64,000 bases of DNA, taken from assembly GCA_028707275.1 (NCBI GenBank), contig JAQTUP010000002.1, positions 726,262 to 790,261 on the forward strand, written 5' to 3'. Below are positions 1 to 8,708 of this stretch, in pieces. Source of the DNA: Gallionella sp. (GTDB lineage Bacteria; Pseudomonadota; Gammaproteobacteria; Burkholderiales; Gallionellaceae). Below the pieces are notes generated by a model. It did not search any database. It saw only the letters and a program-made list of their open reading frames with translations, and was not told the DNA's origin. Position 1 is the first letter of the stretch. Each line of letters starts with the position of its first letter. Made by a program: the position numbers and the translations under genes.

Positions 1-798
1 CTCGACGCTGATGCCAATACGCCTGACGAGCAGGCGATTTTTGGCGAACCGGGGGAGCCTCCGCCCGGCGTCTGGCAACACAACCGGGTCAGCGCCTTGT
101 TCGATGCCCACATGGACGTTGCCGAAATCCTTCGCGCGAGTGCCCGCGTCATCGGCCTGACTCAACTCCCGATACACCGGATAGAGACGCTGGCCGACAA
201 CGACTGGGTTCGCCTGACTCAGTCGCAATTTGAGCCTATCCCTATTTCGGACAGGTTGTGGATCGTACCGACCTGGCACACCCCGGCAGATCCTGCGGCC
301 ATCAACATCATACTCGACCCGGGGCTGGCCTTTGGCACCGGCAGCCATCCCACCACAAGGCTGTGCCTGCGCTGGCTGGACAACAACATCAAGGGTGGCG
401 AAAGCGTACTGGACTACGGCTGTGGCTCCGGCATTTTAGCGATAGCCGCACTCAAACTGGGGGCGGCTCGCGCCGTCGGCGTCGACGTGGACGCGCAGGC
501 GGTCACGGCCAGCCACGACAACGCCATCGCTAACAATACGACAGGCGTGGCGTTCTATTTGCCCGACGATGCGCCCCGTGACAAATATGATCTTGTGGTT
601 GCAAACATACTGACGAACCCGCTGCGTCTGTTGGCGCCTGTACTGGCGGAGGCGACCCGCCCGGGCGGACAAATCGTCCTGTCAGGCATACTGGAGGCGC
701 AGGCACAGGACGTCATGAATATCTACGGGCAATGGTTTGATCTTAATGCGCCCATCTTCGAAGACGGCTGGTCGTGCCTGTCTGGTCGCAAACGCTGA
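1..798 (+). CDS. prmA: Ribosomal protein L11 methyltransferase, 5'-truncated
   Basis: SAM-dependent enzyme that methylates ribosomal protein L11 in the cytoplasm. The frame is open from base 1, so the gene begins before the window. The visible 265 residues hold the PrmA signature LDPGLAFGTGSHPTT, SAM motif I (LDYGCGSGILAIAA) and the substrate-loop motif VVANILTNPL. The upstream residues read as the family's N-terminal domain, so the true product is longer than any start inside the window would give. The DUF3426 gene follows 11 bp after the stop on the same strand, suggesting co-transcription. Identification is secure. Confidence 0.95.
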   Translation, partial: LDADANTPDEQAIFGEPGEPPPGVWQHNRVSALFDAHMDVAEILRASARVIGLTQLPIHRIETLADNDWVRLTQSQFEPIPISDRLWIVPTWHTPADPAAINIILDPGLAFGTGSHPTTRLCLRWLDNNIKGGESVLDYGCGSGILAIAALKLGAARAVGVDVDAQAVTASHDNAIANNTTGVAFYLPDDAPRDKYDLVVANILTNPLRLLAPVLAEATRPGGQIVLSGILEAQAQDVMNIYGQWFDLNAPIFEDGWSCLSGRKR

Positions 799-809
799 GT
801 GAGATTCCG

Positions 810-1871
810 ATGAATGGGACGACACGCTGCCCTCATTGCAAAACGCGCTTCAGAGTAACCGAAGCGCAGTTGATGACGCACGCCGGCATGGTGCGCTGCG
901 GTCGTTGCCAGCAGCCCTTCGACGCGCGTCCCGGTTACAAGGCGCCCGACCCGGCAGCTGCTGCCGGAAAAATTGAACAGGATGCACCTCATAGCAAAAC
1001 CGATCAGCTGGCCAGCGTAGACTACAGCCAGAAGGCTGCGCTGCAGCCTGGTGTCCATGCCAAAAGCGCCGAATCGGAAGCCGGAAAATCCGACGATACA
1101 CTCGATTTTAGCCGCTCGCCTGTGGAAGTCGTCACATCCGTCGGTTCAAAAAAAATATCTCCCGCTGAGCCGCCTGTACGCCCGGCGGGCGATGCTGCCG
1201 CGACAGACAAGCTGTATATCGAAAATTCATTCTTTCACGAGGAAGCCCTCCGTCATACCAGTTCAGACGGGCAACGATCACCTGAACAGGAGGATAACAG
1301 GCTCACGATTCGTCTTCCGCAACCGGTGGGGCAACAGGGCGCAGAGGGCGACGATTCGCCACGAAAATATCGCGCCAAACGCCGCACATGGCTCTGGGTC
1401 ACGGGTATCCTGCTGGCAATTATGCTCTTGGTTGCGCAGTCGGCTTACTTCTTCAGGGTCGGACTCTCGGTTCACCTGCCCGCGCTCAAACCCGCATTGT
1501 CCGGCATGTGCCATGTACTCAAGTGCACCGTGCCTCTGCCACAAAATCAGGCACTGATCAGCATAGAATCCTCCAGCCTGGACGCTGATCCGGCAGAGGA
1601 GAGCCGCATCACCTTCAACGCCTTGCTGCGCAACCGCGCAGGCTACACTCAGGCATATCCCATGCTGGCGCTCACCCTCAACGACAGTCAGGACAAAGCA
1701 CTGGCTCGCCGAATATTTCCGCCCGCCGAATATTTACCTTCCAATGAAAGCGTGCAAACCGGATTCACGGCGAACCATGAAATCAACATCAAACTGCCCC
1801 TGCGTCTTACGGATTTGAAGCCCTCCGGCTACAGGCTGGAGCTGTTCTATCCCGACGGCCAGAACCCTTGA
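810..1871 (+). CDS. DUF3426 zinc-ribbon membrane protein
   Basis: Product of 353 residues. The N-terminus carries an MJ0042-type zinc ribbon (CPHCKTRF ... VRCGRCQQPF) that likely binds one Zn2+. A low-complexity, probably disordered linker follows. A single transmembrane helix lies near residues 194-216 (WVTGILLAIMLLVAQ) and a DUF3426 domain occupies the C-terminus, probably in the periplasm. An in-frame start at 774 exists, but ATG 810 places the zinc ribbon at the N-terminus as is usual for the family. It lies directly downstream of prmA, a common betaproteobacterial arrangement. Its function is not established; a role in envelope sensing or protein contacts is only inference. Confidence 0.85.
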   Translation: MNGTTRCPHCKTRFRVTEAQLMTHAGMVRCGRCQQPFDARPGYKAPDPAAAAGKIEQDAPHSKTDQLASVDYSQKAALQPGVHAKSAESEAGKSDDTLDFSRSPVEVVTSVGSKKISPAEPPVRPAGDAAATDKLYIENSFFHEEALRHTSSDGQRSPEQEDNRLTIRLPQPVGQQGAEGDDSPRKYRAKRRTWLWVTGILLAIMLLVAQSAYFFRVGLSVHLPALKPALSGMCHVLKCTVPLPQNQALISIESSSLDADPAEESRITFNALLRNRAGYTQAYPMLALTLNDSQDKALARRIFPPAEYLPSNESVQTGFTANHEINIKLPLRLTDLKPSGYRLELFYPDGQNP

Positions 1872-1947
1872 AAATCCTTAAAATTCACAAAAAACACTAA
1901 TTGTTTTGACTCATGGTTATCCGGTGCCTGTCGGCAACCATCTGCGC

Positions 1948-3219
1948 TCATCCCAGAAAAGTTTTGATGACCTCCATCGCCTTGTCGGTCGCTCCTTGAT
2001 GAGACGCGACAAACTGCACGCCCTGTTTACTCATCAACGCCCGGGCACCTGCATCATTCAACAAGACTTGTACAGATCGCATCAATTGAGGCGCATCATT
2101 CACCTGTACCGCAGCGCCAGCCTCCACGGCAAGCCGCGTGGCCTCGGTAAAATTGTAGGTATGCGGGCCAGTCAACACGGGCGTACCGACCGAGCAGGCT
2201 TCGATCAGGTTCTGTCCGCCGAACGGCAGCAGACTGCCGCCGATAAAGGCAAGATCGCACGCTGCATAATAGGCGAACATCTCGCCCATGCTGTCACCCA
2301 GCACTACCTGCACGTTTGCTGTAACTTCCTCGTTTGCGCTCCTGCGCTGATAACGCAAGCCTCGCCTGGCCAACATCCCGGCAATCTCGGTAAAACGCTG
2401 CGGATGCCGGGGCACGATAACCAGGAGCGCACCATCCATACCATCCTTTGCCTGCCACGCATCGAGCAACAGCGCTTCTTCTCCCTCGCGCGTGCTGGCC
2501 GCGAGAAAAACGCGGCGCGCAGTGCCGAATCGCTGGCGCAATGATTTCCCCAATTCCAGCATCTGGCGAGGCGCAATGACGTCGAATTTCAGGTTACCCA
2601 TTACAGACGGCAGCACGGCTCCCAATCCGGACAGGCGGGCCGCATCGTCCGGGGTTTGAGCCGCGATAGCGTCGAGTTCCTGCAGCGCGTTTCGGGTCAG
2701 GCGGGAAAAACGCGCATAACCTTTAGCCGATTTCTCGGACAGACGCGCATTGAGCAGCAACATGGGCACACGGGCGGTATGCCCTTCATGAATGAGGTTG
2801 AACCAGAGTTCGGTCTCCATCAAAATCCCCAGTTCAGGCTGAAAATGGCGCAAAAAACGCCGCACCGCAAACGGATAGTCGTAGGGAAGATACACCCGCT
2901 GCACGCCCTTGCCGTACAGTTGCTCACTGGCAGCACGCCCGGTAGGCGTCGTGTGAGTCAGCAGGATCTGATGATCAGGATAGGCGGCGCGCAATTTGGC
3001 GACCAGGCTCACCGTGGCACGCGTCTCGCCGACTGAGACCGCATGCAGCCAGATCACCCCTTCCCCAACCCTCCCCCTGCAAGAGGGAGGGAGCGGATAA
3101 AAACCGAAACGCTCGCCCAGATGCTGCAAATATTCGGGCTGTTTGCGGGCACGCAACATAAGACGCGCGAACACCAGCGGCAGCAAAAGCCACAACAGCA
3201 GTGTGTAGAGGAGCCTCAC
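1948..3219 (-). CDS. waaA: 3-deoxy-D-manno-octulosonic acid (Kdo) transferase
   Basis: Inner-membrane glycosyltransferase that adds Kdo to lipid A precursor. The start is GTG at 3219, whose first bases overlap the apaH stop (GTGA), implying translational coupling. The product has 423 residues, normal for WaaA. It starts with a membrane anchor (LLYTLLLWLLLPLV), then the catalytic-region motif HAVSVGETRA, and ends with a GT-B donor domain (GGSLLPFGGQNLIEA). Residues about 42-55 (PLPPSCRGRVGEG) are unusual: they are encoded by a GC-rich palindromic repeat at 3057-3095 inserted in frame just before the HAVSVGE motif. Confidence 0.93.
   Translation of the reverse strand: MRLLYTLLLWLLLPLVFARLMLRARKQPEYLQHLGERFGFYPLPPSCRGRVGEGVIWLHAVSVGETRATVSLVAKLRAAYPDHQILLTHTTPTGRAASEQLYGKGVQRVYLPYDYPFAVRRFLRHFQPELGILMETELWFNLIHEGHTARVPMLLLNARLSEKSAKGYARFSRLTRNALQELDAIAAQTPDDAARLSGLGAVLPSVMGNLKFDVIAPRQMLELGKSLRQRFGTARRVFLAASTREGEEALLLDAWQAKDGMDGALLVIVPRHPQRFTEIAGMLARRGLRYQRRSANEEVTANVQVVLGDSMGEMFAYYAACDLAFIGGSLLPFGGQNLIEACSVGTPVLTGPHTYNFTEATRLAVEAGAAVQVNDAPQLMRSVQVLLNDAGARALMSKQGVQFVASHQGATDKAMEVIKTFLG
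3057..3095. repeat. GC-rich palindromic repeat inserted in waaA
   Basis: The arms are CCCTCCC and GGGAGGG around a short spacer, flanked by more C-rich sequence. Related palindromes occur at 8646-8672, in rfbB (21646-21688), and in part at 50843-50876. Here it encodes a 13-14 residue insertion in WaaA. Confidence 0.7.
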
Positions 3220-4040
3220 CAGTGTTTCATTACTGCGGAGTCGGCGCATGCCACCTGTATCACCTCGCGGTCTTCGAGCCGGATCGCCGTTAACGGTCCG
3301 CCCCACAAACAGCCGGTATCGAGCGCGATGGCCTTTTCCTTGACCATTAAACCCAGCGCAGACCAGTGACCGAAGATCACAGTGGCATTGAGACTCTCCC
3401 GTGTGGGGATGTCAAACCAGGGACGGTAACCGGCCGGTATATGCTGCTGCTCTGCCTTGAATTCAAATTCCATTTTTCCCCTTTCGGTGCAGATGCGCAT
3501 CCGGGTCAGGGCGTTGGTAATCACTCGCAGGCGTTTGTAGCCAGTCAAATCATCATTCCAGGTATCGGGCTGATTGCCGTACATGTGTTCGAGAAAATCC
3601 GCATAGTCATCGCCCGTCAATACAGCTTCGACCTCGCGCGCAAGAGATGCGGCCTGCGCGACAGTCCAGCCCGGCAACAGCCCTGCATGCACCAGCACAT
3701 GTGCTCCATCGGTATGCAGCAGACGCTGATTGCGCAACCAGGTCAGCAATTCCTCCCGATCGGGCGCACGCAATATTTCGTCCAGCGTATCGCCACGATG
3801 CAACCTGGACTTGCCGCAGGCGACGGCTAACAAATGCAGATCATGGTTACCCAGCACGGTAATCGCGCTCTCGCCCATGGATTTGACCAGGCGCAGCACC
3901 TGCAGCGAGTCCGGGCCTCGATTGACCAGATCGCCTACCAGCCACAACTTGTCGTGAGCCGGATCAAAACGTATTTTTTCCAGCAACCGGACCAGTTCTG
4001 TGTGACAGCCCTGGATGTCACCTACCGCATAAATCGCCAT
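3216..4040 (-). CDS. apaH: Symmetrical bis(5'-nucleosyl)-tetraphosphatase
   Basis: Hydrolyses Ap4A to two ADP in the cytoplasm. The 274-residue product shows the metallophosphatase motifs in order: GDIQGC near the N-terminus, GDLVNRGPDS and GNHDLHLL, then a C-terminal ALDTGCLWGG typical of ApaH. Length is normal. The stop codon overlaps the GTG start of waaA by 4 bp, so the two are probably one transcription unit. A gap of about 117 bp separates it from the divergent MBOAT gene at 4158. Confidence 0.95.
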   Translation of the reverse strand: MAIYAVGDIQGCHTELVRLLEKIRFDPAHDKLWLVGDLVNRGPDSLQVLRLVKSMGESAITVLGNHDLHLLAVACGKSRLHRGDTLDEILRAPDREELLTWLRNQRLLHTDGAHVLVHAGLLPGWTVAQAASLAREVEAVLTGDDYADFLEHMYGNQPDTWNDDLTGYKRLRVITNALTRMRICTERGKMEFEFKAEQQHIPAGYRPWFDIPTRESLNATVIFGHWSALGLMVKEKAIALDTGCLWGGPLTAIRLEDREVIQVACADSAVMKHW

Positions 4041-4157
4041 CGCGCCTTCCCATCCCGTTTAACTGTAAAATAGCGTACCAGATTTTTGCTCGCCTTTGAT
4101 GAAAACCATTATGTTTTTACGTGTTAATCCCCTAAATACCATCCCCCCGTCAGCCTG

Positions 4158-5750
4158 ATGCTGTTTAACTCCTACGCATTTATTTTTCTCTACCTGCCCG
4201 TCGTATTGCTGGGCTTTTTCACGCTTGCGCGGGTCAGTCATACCTATGCGGCAGCCTGGCTGGCGGCAGCCTCGCTGTTCTTTTACGGCTACTGGAATCC
4301 GGCTTACGTCGGACTGCTGCTGTGCTCCATCGTGTGCAACTACGCGTTCGGCATGTGGATAGCTAAAACACGGACAAGGGAGAAGGGAGAAGGGGAAAGG
4401 GATACTGGGCAAGGAGCGAGCCGTAAACGGTTATTAATCGTCGCTATCGTCGCCAATCTGGGTTTGCTGGGCTATTACAAATACGCTAATTTCTTCATCG
4501 GCAGTATCGGCAGCCTGGCAGGGGCGCAATGGAGTATGGGCCAGATTATCCTGCCGCTGGGCATTTCCTTTTTCACCTTCACCCAGATCGCTTATCTGGT
4601 CGATACCTGTCAGGGGCGGGTCAGGGAATACAACTTCATCCATTACGTGCTGTTCGTCACCTACTTCCCCCACCTGATTGCCGGGCCAATTTTGCACCAC
4701 AAAGAGATGATGCCGCAATTCGCGCACACGAACACCTACCGGTTCAATGCGGACCACGTCTCCCTGGGCGTGACGATATTCGTGCTGGGGCTTGCCAAAA
4801 AGTTGCTGCTGGCGGATTCTCTGGCTGAATTTCCCGGCCCCATTTTTGCATCGGTACAGGCAGGCGGACAACCGATGCTGTTTGAATCATGGATAGGCGC
4901 ACTAAGTTACACCCTGCAACTTTATTTCGATTTTTCCGCCTATTCAGACATGGCCATCGGCCTGTCTTTGATGTTTAACGTGCGCCTGCCACAGAATTTC
5001 CACTCCCCGTACAAATCGGTGAATATCATCGAATTCTGGCGGCGCTGGCACATGACCCTGTCACGCTTTCTGCGCGACTACCTGTACATTCCGCTGGGCG
5101 GGAACCGTCAAGGCACGGCACGCCGCCACCTGAATTTGCTCGCCACCATGCTGCTGGGCGGGTTGTGGCACGGCGCGGGCTGGACCTTCATCATATGGGG
5201 CGGTCTGCACGGATTGTATCTGGTCGTCAATCACGGCTGGCGGGCATTCAAGCTCAGCCTGGGCTGGGGTGGCGGGGGATGGCTGGCCAGAGCACTCTCT
5301 GTGCTGCTGACTTTTATCGCCGTGGTGGTGGCCTGGGTGTTTTTTCGCGCCCCCGATTTTACGACAGCCCGCGCCGTGTTATCCGGCATGGCCGGAATGA
5401 ACGGCATATCACTGTCCGAATCTGCCGTGCGCCACCTGGCCACCTCCTTCCCCCAGATAGGCGAGCAAGTCGCACTAAACGGACTGGCGCCCTTATCCAA
5501 AATCAATGCAGATCGTGCGCTGATCCTGATTATCCTGGGTTTATGGTTGGTGTGGGTTCCCCCTAACGTCCAGCAACTGACGCATCGAGGGCGTGCCGTA
5601 TCAGGAGAAGTCGAGCCGCAGCAAGGTTATCTGATGCGCATCCTGGACTGGCGCCCTACCCCTGCTCGTGCCTGGTTACTGGCGGGCGTCTTCGTGCTGG
5701 CAGCGTCCTTTCTCACGCGGGTGCGTGACTTCATCTATTTTCAATTCTGA
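4158..5750 (+). CDS. MBOAT family membrane O-acyltransferase (copy 1)
   Basis: Polytopic inner-membrane protein of 530 residues, AlgI/PatA-like, expected to pass acetyl groups across the membrane for polysaccharide O-acetylation. The two conserved MBOAT histidines are visible: His298 in FWRRWHMTLSRFLRDYLY and His338 in LLGGLWHGAGWTF. Residues about 73-89 (TREKGEGERDTGQG) form a charged insertion encoded by 7-bp repeats at 4374-4422. The stop overlaps the next start (TGATG), so it is coupled to the SGNH-like gene at 5750. Copy 2 at 7089 is closely related, and the region around residues 60-105 is almost base-identical between them. The acceptor polysaccharide is unknown. Confidence 0.9.
   Translation: MLFNSYAFIFLYLPVVLLGFFTLARVSHTYAAAWLAAASLFFYGYWNPAYVGLLLCSIVCNYAFGMWIAKTRTREKGEGERDTGQGASRKRLLIVAIVANLGLLGYYKYANFFIGSIGSLAGAQWSMGQIILPLGISFFTFTQIAYLVDTCQGRVREYNFIHYVLFVTYFPHLIAGPILHHKEMMPQFAHTNTYRFNADHVSLGVTIFVLGLAKKLLLADSLAEFPGPIFASVQAGGQPMLFESWIGALSYTLQLYFDFSAYSDMAIGLSLMFNVRLPQNFHSPYKSVNIIEFWRRWHMTLSRFLRDYLYIPLGGNRQGTARRHLNLLATMLLGGLWHGAGWTFIIWGGLHGLYLVVNHGWRAFKLSLGWGGGGWLARALSVLLTFIAVVVAWVFFRAPDFTTARAVLSGMAGMNGISLSESAVRHLATSFPQIGEQVALNGLAPLSKINADRALILIILGLWLVWVPPNVQQLTHRGRAVSGEVEPQQGYLMRILDWRPTPARAWLLAGVFVLAASFLTRVRDFIYFQF
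4374..4422. repeat. Degenerate 7-bp tandem repeat in MBOAT copy 1
   Basis: Seven consecutive heptads can be read: ACAAGGG, AGAAGGG, AGAAGGG, GAAAGGG, then ATACTGG, GCAAGGA, GCGAGCC. They encode a charged loop not expected in MBOAT proteins. The same tract is present in MBOAT copy 2. Confidence 0.75.
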
Positions 5751-6940
5751 TGCGCTACTTAATTCATTTTTTCCTTGCCACCCTGCTGCTATCCGCAAGT
5801 CTGGCAGGCTTCAACTACTGGATCGACCCCTACGCCATTTATCACGAGCCGACTCACCATGCAGCGCCCTTGCACGTGATGAATGAACGCATTTTCAAGA
5901 CGGTAAAGCTGGCGCGCATGTCGGCTGACGTGGTCTTTATAGGCACCTCGCGAACCGACATCGGCATAGGGCGCGAACAAACAGCCTTGCCCGGAAAAAG
6001 TTTGCTGAACCTGTCCATCTTCGACCAGCGAATTCATGAGACACGCCGCCTGATCGAAATAATGGTGCAGGACGGCAGGCCACACAAGATCGTGCTGGGG
6101 CTGGATTTCTTTGCGTTCAATGTATTGAACGCCCCGCCTTCTGACTATACGGAAGATAACGGGAACCCGCTGCGTCCGCTCACGCTGCTGCTCTCTGTGA
6201 GTACCCTGGTCGATGCAATGACCAAATACCGCCACCCGCAAACGAGTGACGGGGACTGCTGCGATGCGGACGGCTTCCGCCTGCCGACAAAAACAGTGCC
6301 CGGCAATTACCGTCAGAAATTTTCTGCCAGCGAGCGACTGTACCTGATGGAAAAATATCTGCCCTACCCGCAGTGCAAATTTGCATTTTCCTCAGCCGGA
6401 CTCCAGACACCGTCGTCGCTGTCAGATATGCAAGCCATACTGGCACTGGCGCAGCGCCGACATATCGATCTGCGGCTGTTCATTTCACCCTCCCATGCAA
6501 GGCAGTGGCAGACACTGGCAGCGGCAGGACTTTGGGATGACTGGGAAAACTGGAAACGAAAACTGGTTGCACTGAACGAACAGGAAGCGGCGAATACGGG
6601 AAGATCCGCGTTCCCGCTCTGGGATTTCAGCGGCTACGATGCCGTTTCCACTGAAGAGCTACCGGATGAAAATGAGCTACGGCCAATGAGCGGCTATTCC
6701 GATTCCTCCCACTATGTTCCTGCCATCGGTCAGCGGCTGGTAACCCGCATCTTCGGCGGCACTGAGAACTGGGGGGTGTCTCTGAACCATTCCAACATAG
6801 AGGAAAATCTGCAACGGATACGCGCTGACCGCAAACGCTACCTGTCCGGTCATACACGCGATGTGAGCGAAATCGAGGCGCTCGCGCGCGACACGGCACA
6901 CGCCAAACATTGCGCGGAGCCGATCGCGAACACTTTCTGA
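5750..6940 (+). CDS. SGNH/AlgJ-like exported protein, partner of MBOAT copy 1
   Basis: Product of 396 residues with an N-terminal membrane anchor (FFLATLLLSASLAGF) and a large, probably periplasmic part. GTSRTDIGIG around residue 65 resembles the SGNH block I serine motif, and DSSHYVPAIGQ near residue 320 resembles the C-terminal Asp-His block. That suggests an acetyl-transferring or esterase fold acting with the MBOAT protein, as AlgJ or PatB do. The start overlaps the MBOAT stop (TGATG). The family call rests on short motifs and gene pairing; no substrate can be named. Confidence 0.6.
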   Translation: MRYLIHFFLATLLLSASLAGFNYWIDPYAIYHEPTHHAAPLHVMNERIFKTVKLARMSADVVFIGTSRTDIGIGREQTALPGKSLLNLSIFDQRIHETRRLIEIMVQDGRPHKIVLGLDFFAFNVLNAPPSDYTEDNGNPLRPLTLLLSVSTLVDAMTKYRHPQTSDGDCCDADGFRLPTKTVPGNYRQKFSASERLYLMEKYLPYPQCKFAFSSAGLQTPSSLSDMQAILALAQRRHIDLRLFISPSHARQWQTLAAAGLWDDWENWKRKLVALNEQEAANTGRSAFPLWDFSGYDAVSTEELPDENELRPMSGYSDSSHYVPAIGQRLVTRIFGGTENWGVSLNHSNIEENLQRIRADRKRYLSGHTRDVSEIEALARDTAHAKHCAEPIANTF

Positions 6941-7000
6941 AAATCCGTGAGAGGGTATAGTAATTTAAAGATGAGCGAGGGCGCTTTCCCGGAGCCGCAA

Positions 7001-7029
7001 TTGACAGCCTGAGTTGAGCACCATACCAT
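7001..7029 (+). promoter_or_regulatory. Candidate sigma-70 promoter for MBOAT copy 2
   Basis: TTGACA at 7001-7006 and TACCAT at 7024-7029 are separated by 17 bp, about 60 bp before the ATG at 7089. The -35 box is a perfect consensus; the -10 box matches 4 of 6. Confidence 0.5.
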
Positions 7030-7088
7030 GCGATGCTTACACGGCAACACGCCGATACAATCCTGAGCTTTATTTAAAAATCACGGCA

Positions 7089-8591
7089 ATGCTGTTCAAC
7101 TCCTACGCATTTATTTTTCTCTACCTGCCCATCGTTCTGCTGGGATTTTTCCATCTGGCGCGGGTCAGGCATACCTATGCGGCAGCCTGGCTGACGGCAG
7201 CCTCGCTGTTCTTTTACGGCTACTGGAATCCGGCCTATATCGGACTGCTGCTGGGCTCCATCGTGTGCAACTATGCGTTCGGCATGTGGATAGCTAAAAC
7301 ACGGACAAGGGAGAAGGGAGAAGGGGAAAGGGATACTGGGCAAGGAGCGAGCCGTAAACGGTTATTAATCGTCGCGATCGTCGCCAATCTGGGCTTGCTG
7401 GGCTATTACAAATACGCCAATTTTTTCATGGGCAGCGTCAACACACTGGCCGGAACTCAATGGAGCCTGGGCGAAATCATCCTGCCACTGGGTATTTCCT
7501 TCTTCACCTTCACACAGATCGCTTTCCTGGTCGATACCTATCAGGGGCGGGTCAAGGAATACAATTTCATCCATTACGTGCTGTTCGTCACCTACTTCCC
7601 CCACCTGATCGCAGGGCCGATCCTGCATCACAAGGAGATGATGCCGCAATTTGCCCATCCCTCCAGTTACCGGATCAACTGGGAGCATGTGGCCACCGGG
7701 CTGATGCTGTTCACCCTCGGGCTGTGCAAGAAGACCATGGGCGCGGATGCGCTCGCGCCTTTCGCCAATGGCGTATTCAATGGTGTGCAGAATGGCGTAG
7801 TGCCGACTGCGTATGAAGCCTGGGCAGGTGCGTTAGCCTATACCCTGCAACTTTATTTCGACTTCTCCGGCTATACCGATATGGCACTGGGCATCGCCCT
7901 GCTCTTCAATATTAAGCTACCCGTCAACTTCGACTCTCCCTACAAGGCGACCAGCATCATCGAATTCTGGCGTCGCTGGCACATGACACTCTCGCGATTT
8001 TTACGCGACTATCTGTACATTCCGCTGGGGGGAAACCGCAAAGGGCAGATGAGACGCTACCTGAACCTCTTTGCAACCATGCTGCTGGGTGGCCTGTGGC
8101 ACGGCGCGGGCTGGACATTCGTCGTATGGGGCGCCTTGCACGGCGCATATCTTACGATCAATCACCTGTGGCGTGAATGGATTGCAGAACGATACCTGCG
8201 TTGGGTGCCAGGCTGGATAGGCGCACTGGCAGGTGGCATGCTCACCTTCACCGCCGTCACCGCCGCGTGGGTGGTATTCAGGTCGACCGACATTCATCAG
8301 GCAAAAGTCATGCTGGAGGCGATGTTCGGCCTCCATGCCCGCCCCATTTCACTGGACGCGGTATTACACGGACAACTGCTGCTCGTCACCGATCTTTCCG
8401 GACGCGACCTTGCCAAATTGCTGTTCTTCGGCCTGGCATGGGTCTGGCTGTTGCCGAATTCCAGCCGCCTGAGATTCGTCGGGGGCAATTCCGCACTCGC
8501 ACTGGTGCAGGCGGGCGTTGTCGTGTACTTCCTGTATCTGGCCATAGACCAGTTCGGCAGCTACAGCCCGTTCCTCTACTTCCAGTTCTGA
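7089..8591 (+). CDS. MBOAT family membrane O-acyltransferase (copy 2)
   Basis: Product of 500 residues and paralogue of the 4158 gene. ATG 7089 is chosen because it aligns with the copy 1 start; an in-frame start at 7014 would add an unrelated tail. His298 (FWRRWHMTLSRFL) and His338 (GLWHGAGWTFVVW) sit at the same residue numbers as in copy 1, so the two align without gaps to that point. The N-terminal 120 codons are very similar at the DNA level, including the heptad tract, while the middle and C-terminal parts have diverged. This points to recent duplication or gene conversion followed by specialisation. The SGNH-like gene at 8709 is its likely partner. Confidence 0.9.
   Translation: MLFNSYAFIFLYLPIVLLGFFHLARVRHTYAAAWLTAASLFFYGYWNPAYIGLLLGSIVCNYAFGMWIAKTRTREKGEGERDTGQGASRKRLLIVAIVANLGLLGYYKYANFFMGSVNTLAGTQWSLGEIILPLGISFFTFTQIAFLVDTYQGRVKEYNFIHYVLFVTYFPHLIAGPILHHKEMMPQFAHPSSYRINWEHVATGLMLFTLGLCKKTMGADALAPFANGVFNGVQNGVVPTAYEAWAGALAYTLQLYFDFSGYTDMALGIALLFNIKLPVNFDSPYKATSIIEFWRRWHMTLSRFLRDYLYIPLGGNRKGQMRRYLNLFATMLLGGLWHGAGWTFVVWGALHGAYLTINHLWREWIAERYLRWVPGWIGALAGGMLTFTAVTAAWVVFRSTDIHQAKVMLEAMFGLHARPISLDAVLHGQLLLVTDLSGRDLAKLLFFGLAWVWLLPNSSRLRFVGGNSALALVQAGVVVYFLYLAIDQFGSYSPFLYFQF
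7305..7353. repeat. Degenerate 7-bp tandem repeat in MBOAT copy 2
   Basis: Same heptad series as at 4374-4422 (AGAAGGG type), at the same codon position in the paralogue. It appears base-identical, so it was duplicated with the gene or kept the same by gene conversion. Confidence 0.75.
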
Positions 8592-8645
8592 CGGCGAATA
8601 TGCAAAACTCCGTAATGAAATCTGCCATGCCCGCCCCCCCATCCC

Positions 8646-8672
8646 GACCTTCCCCCGCTCGCGAGGGAAGGT
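8646..8672. repeat. GC-rich palindromic repeat between MBOAT copy 2 and its partner
   Basis: Arms ACCTTCCC and GGGAAGGT surround CCGCTCGCGA. It resembles the palindromes in waaA and rfbB. It lies in the 117-bp gap and may form an mRNA hairpin between the two cistrons. Confidence 0.65.
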
Positions 8673-8708
8673 GCAATCGATTCGCTACGCGAGCTTCACG
8701 TTAATGCC

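Noticed and set aside
1906..2544. Long plus-strand open frame opposite waaA
   Set aside because: It is antisense to a well-supported gene, lacks family motifs and has a composition typical of shadow frames.
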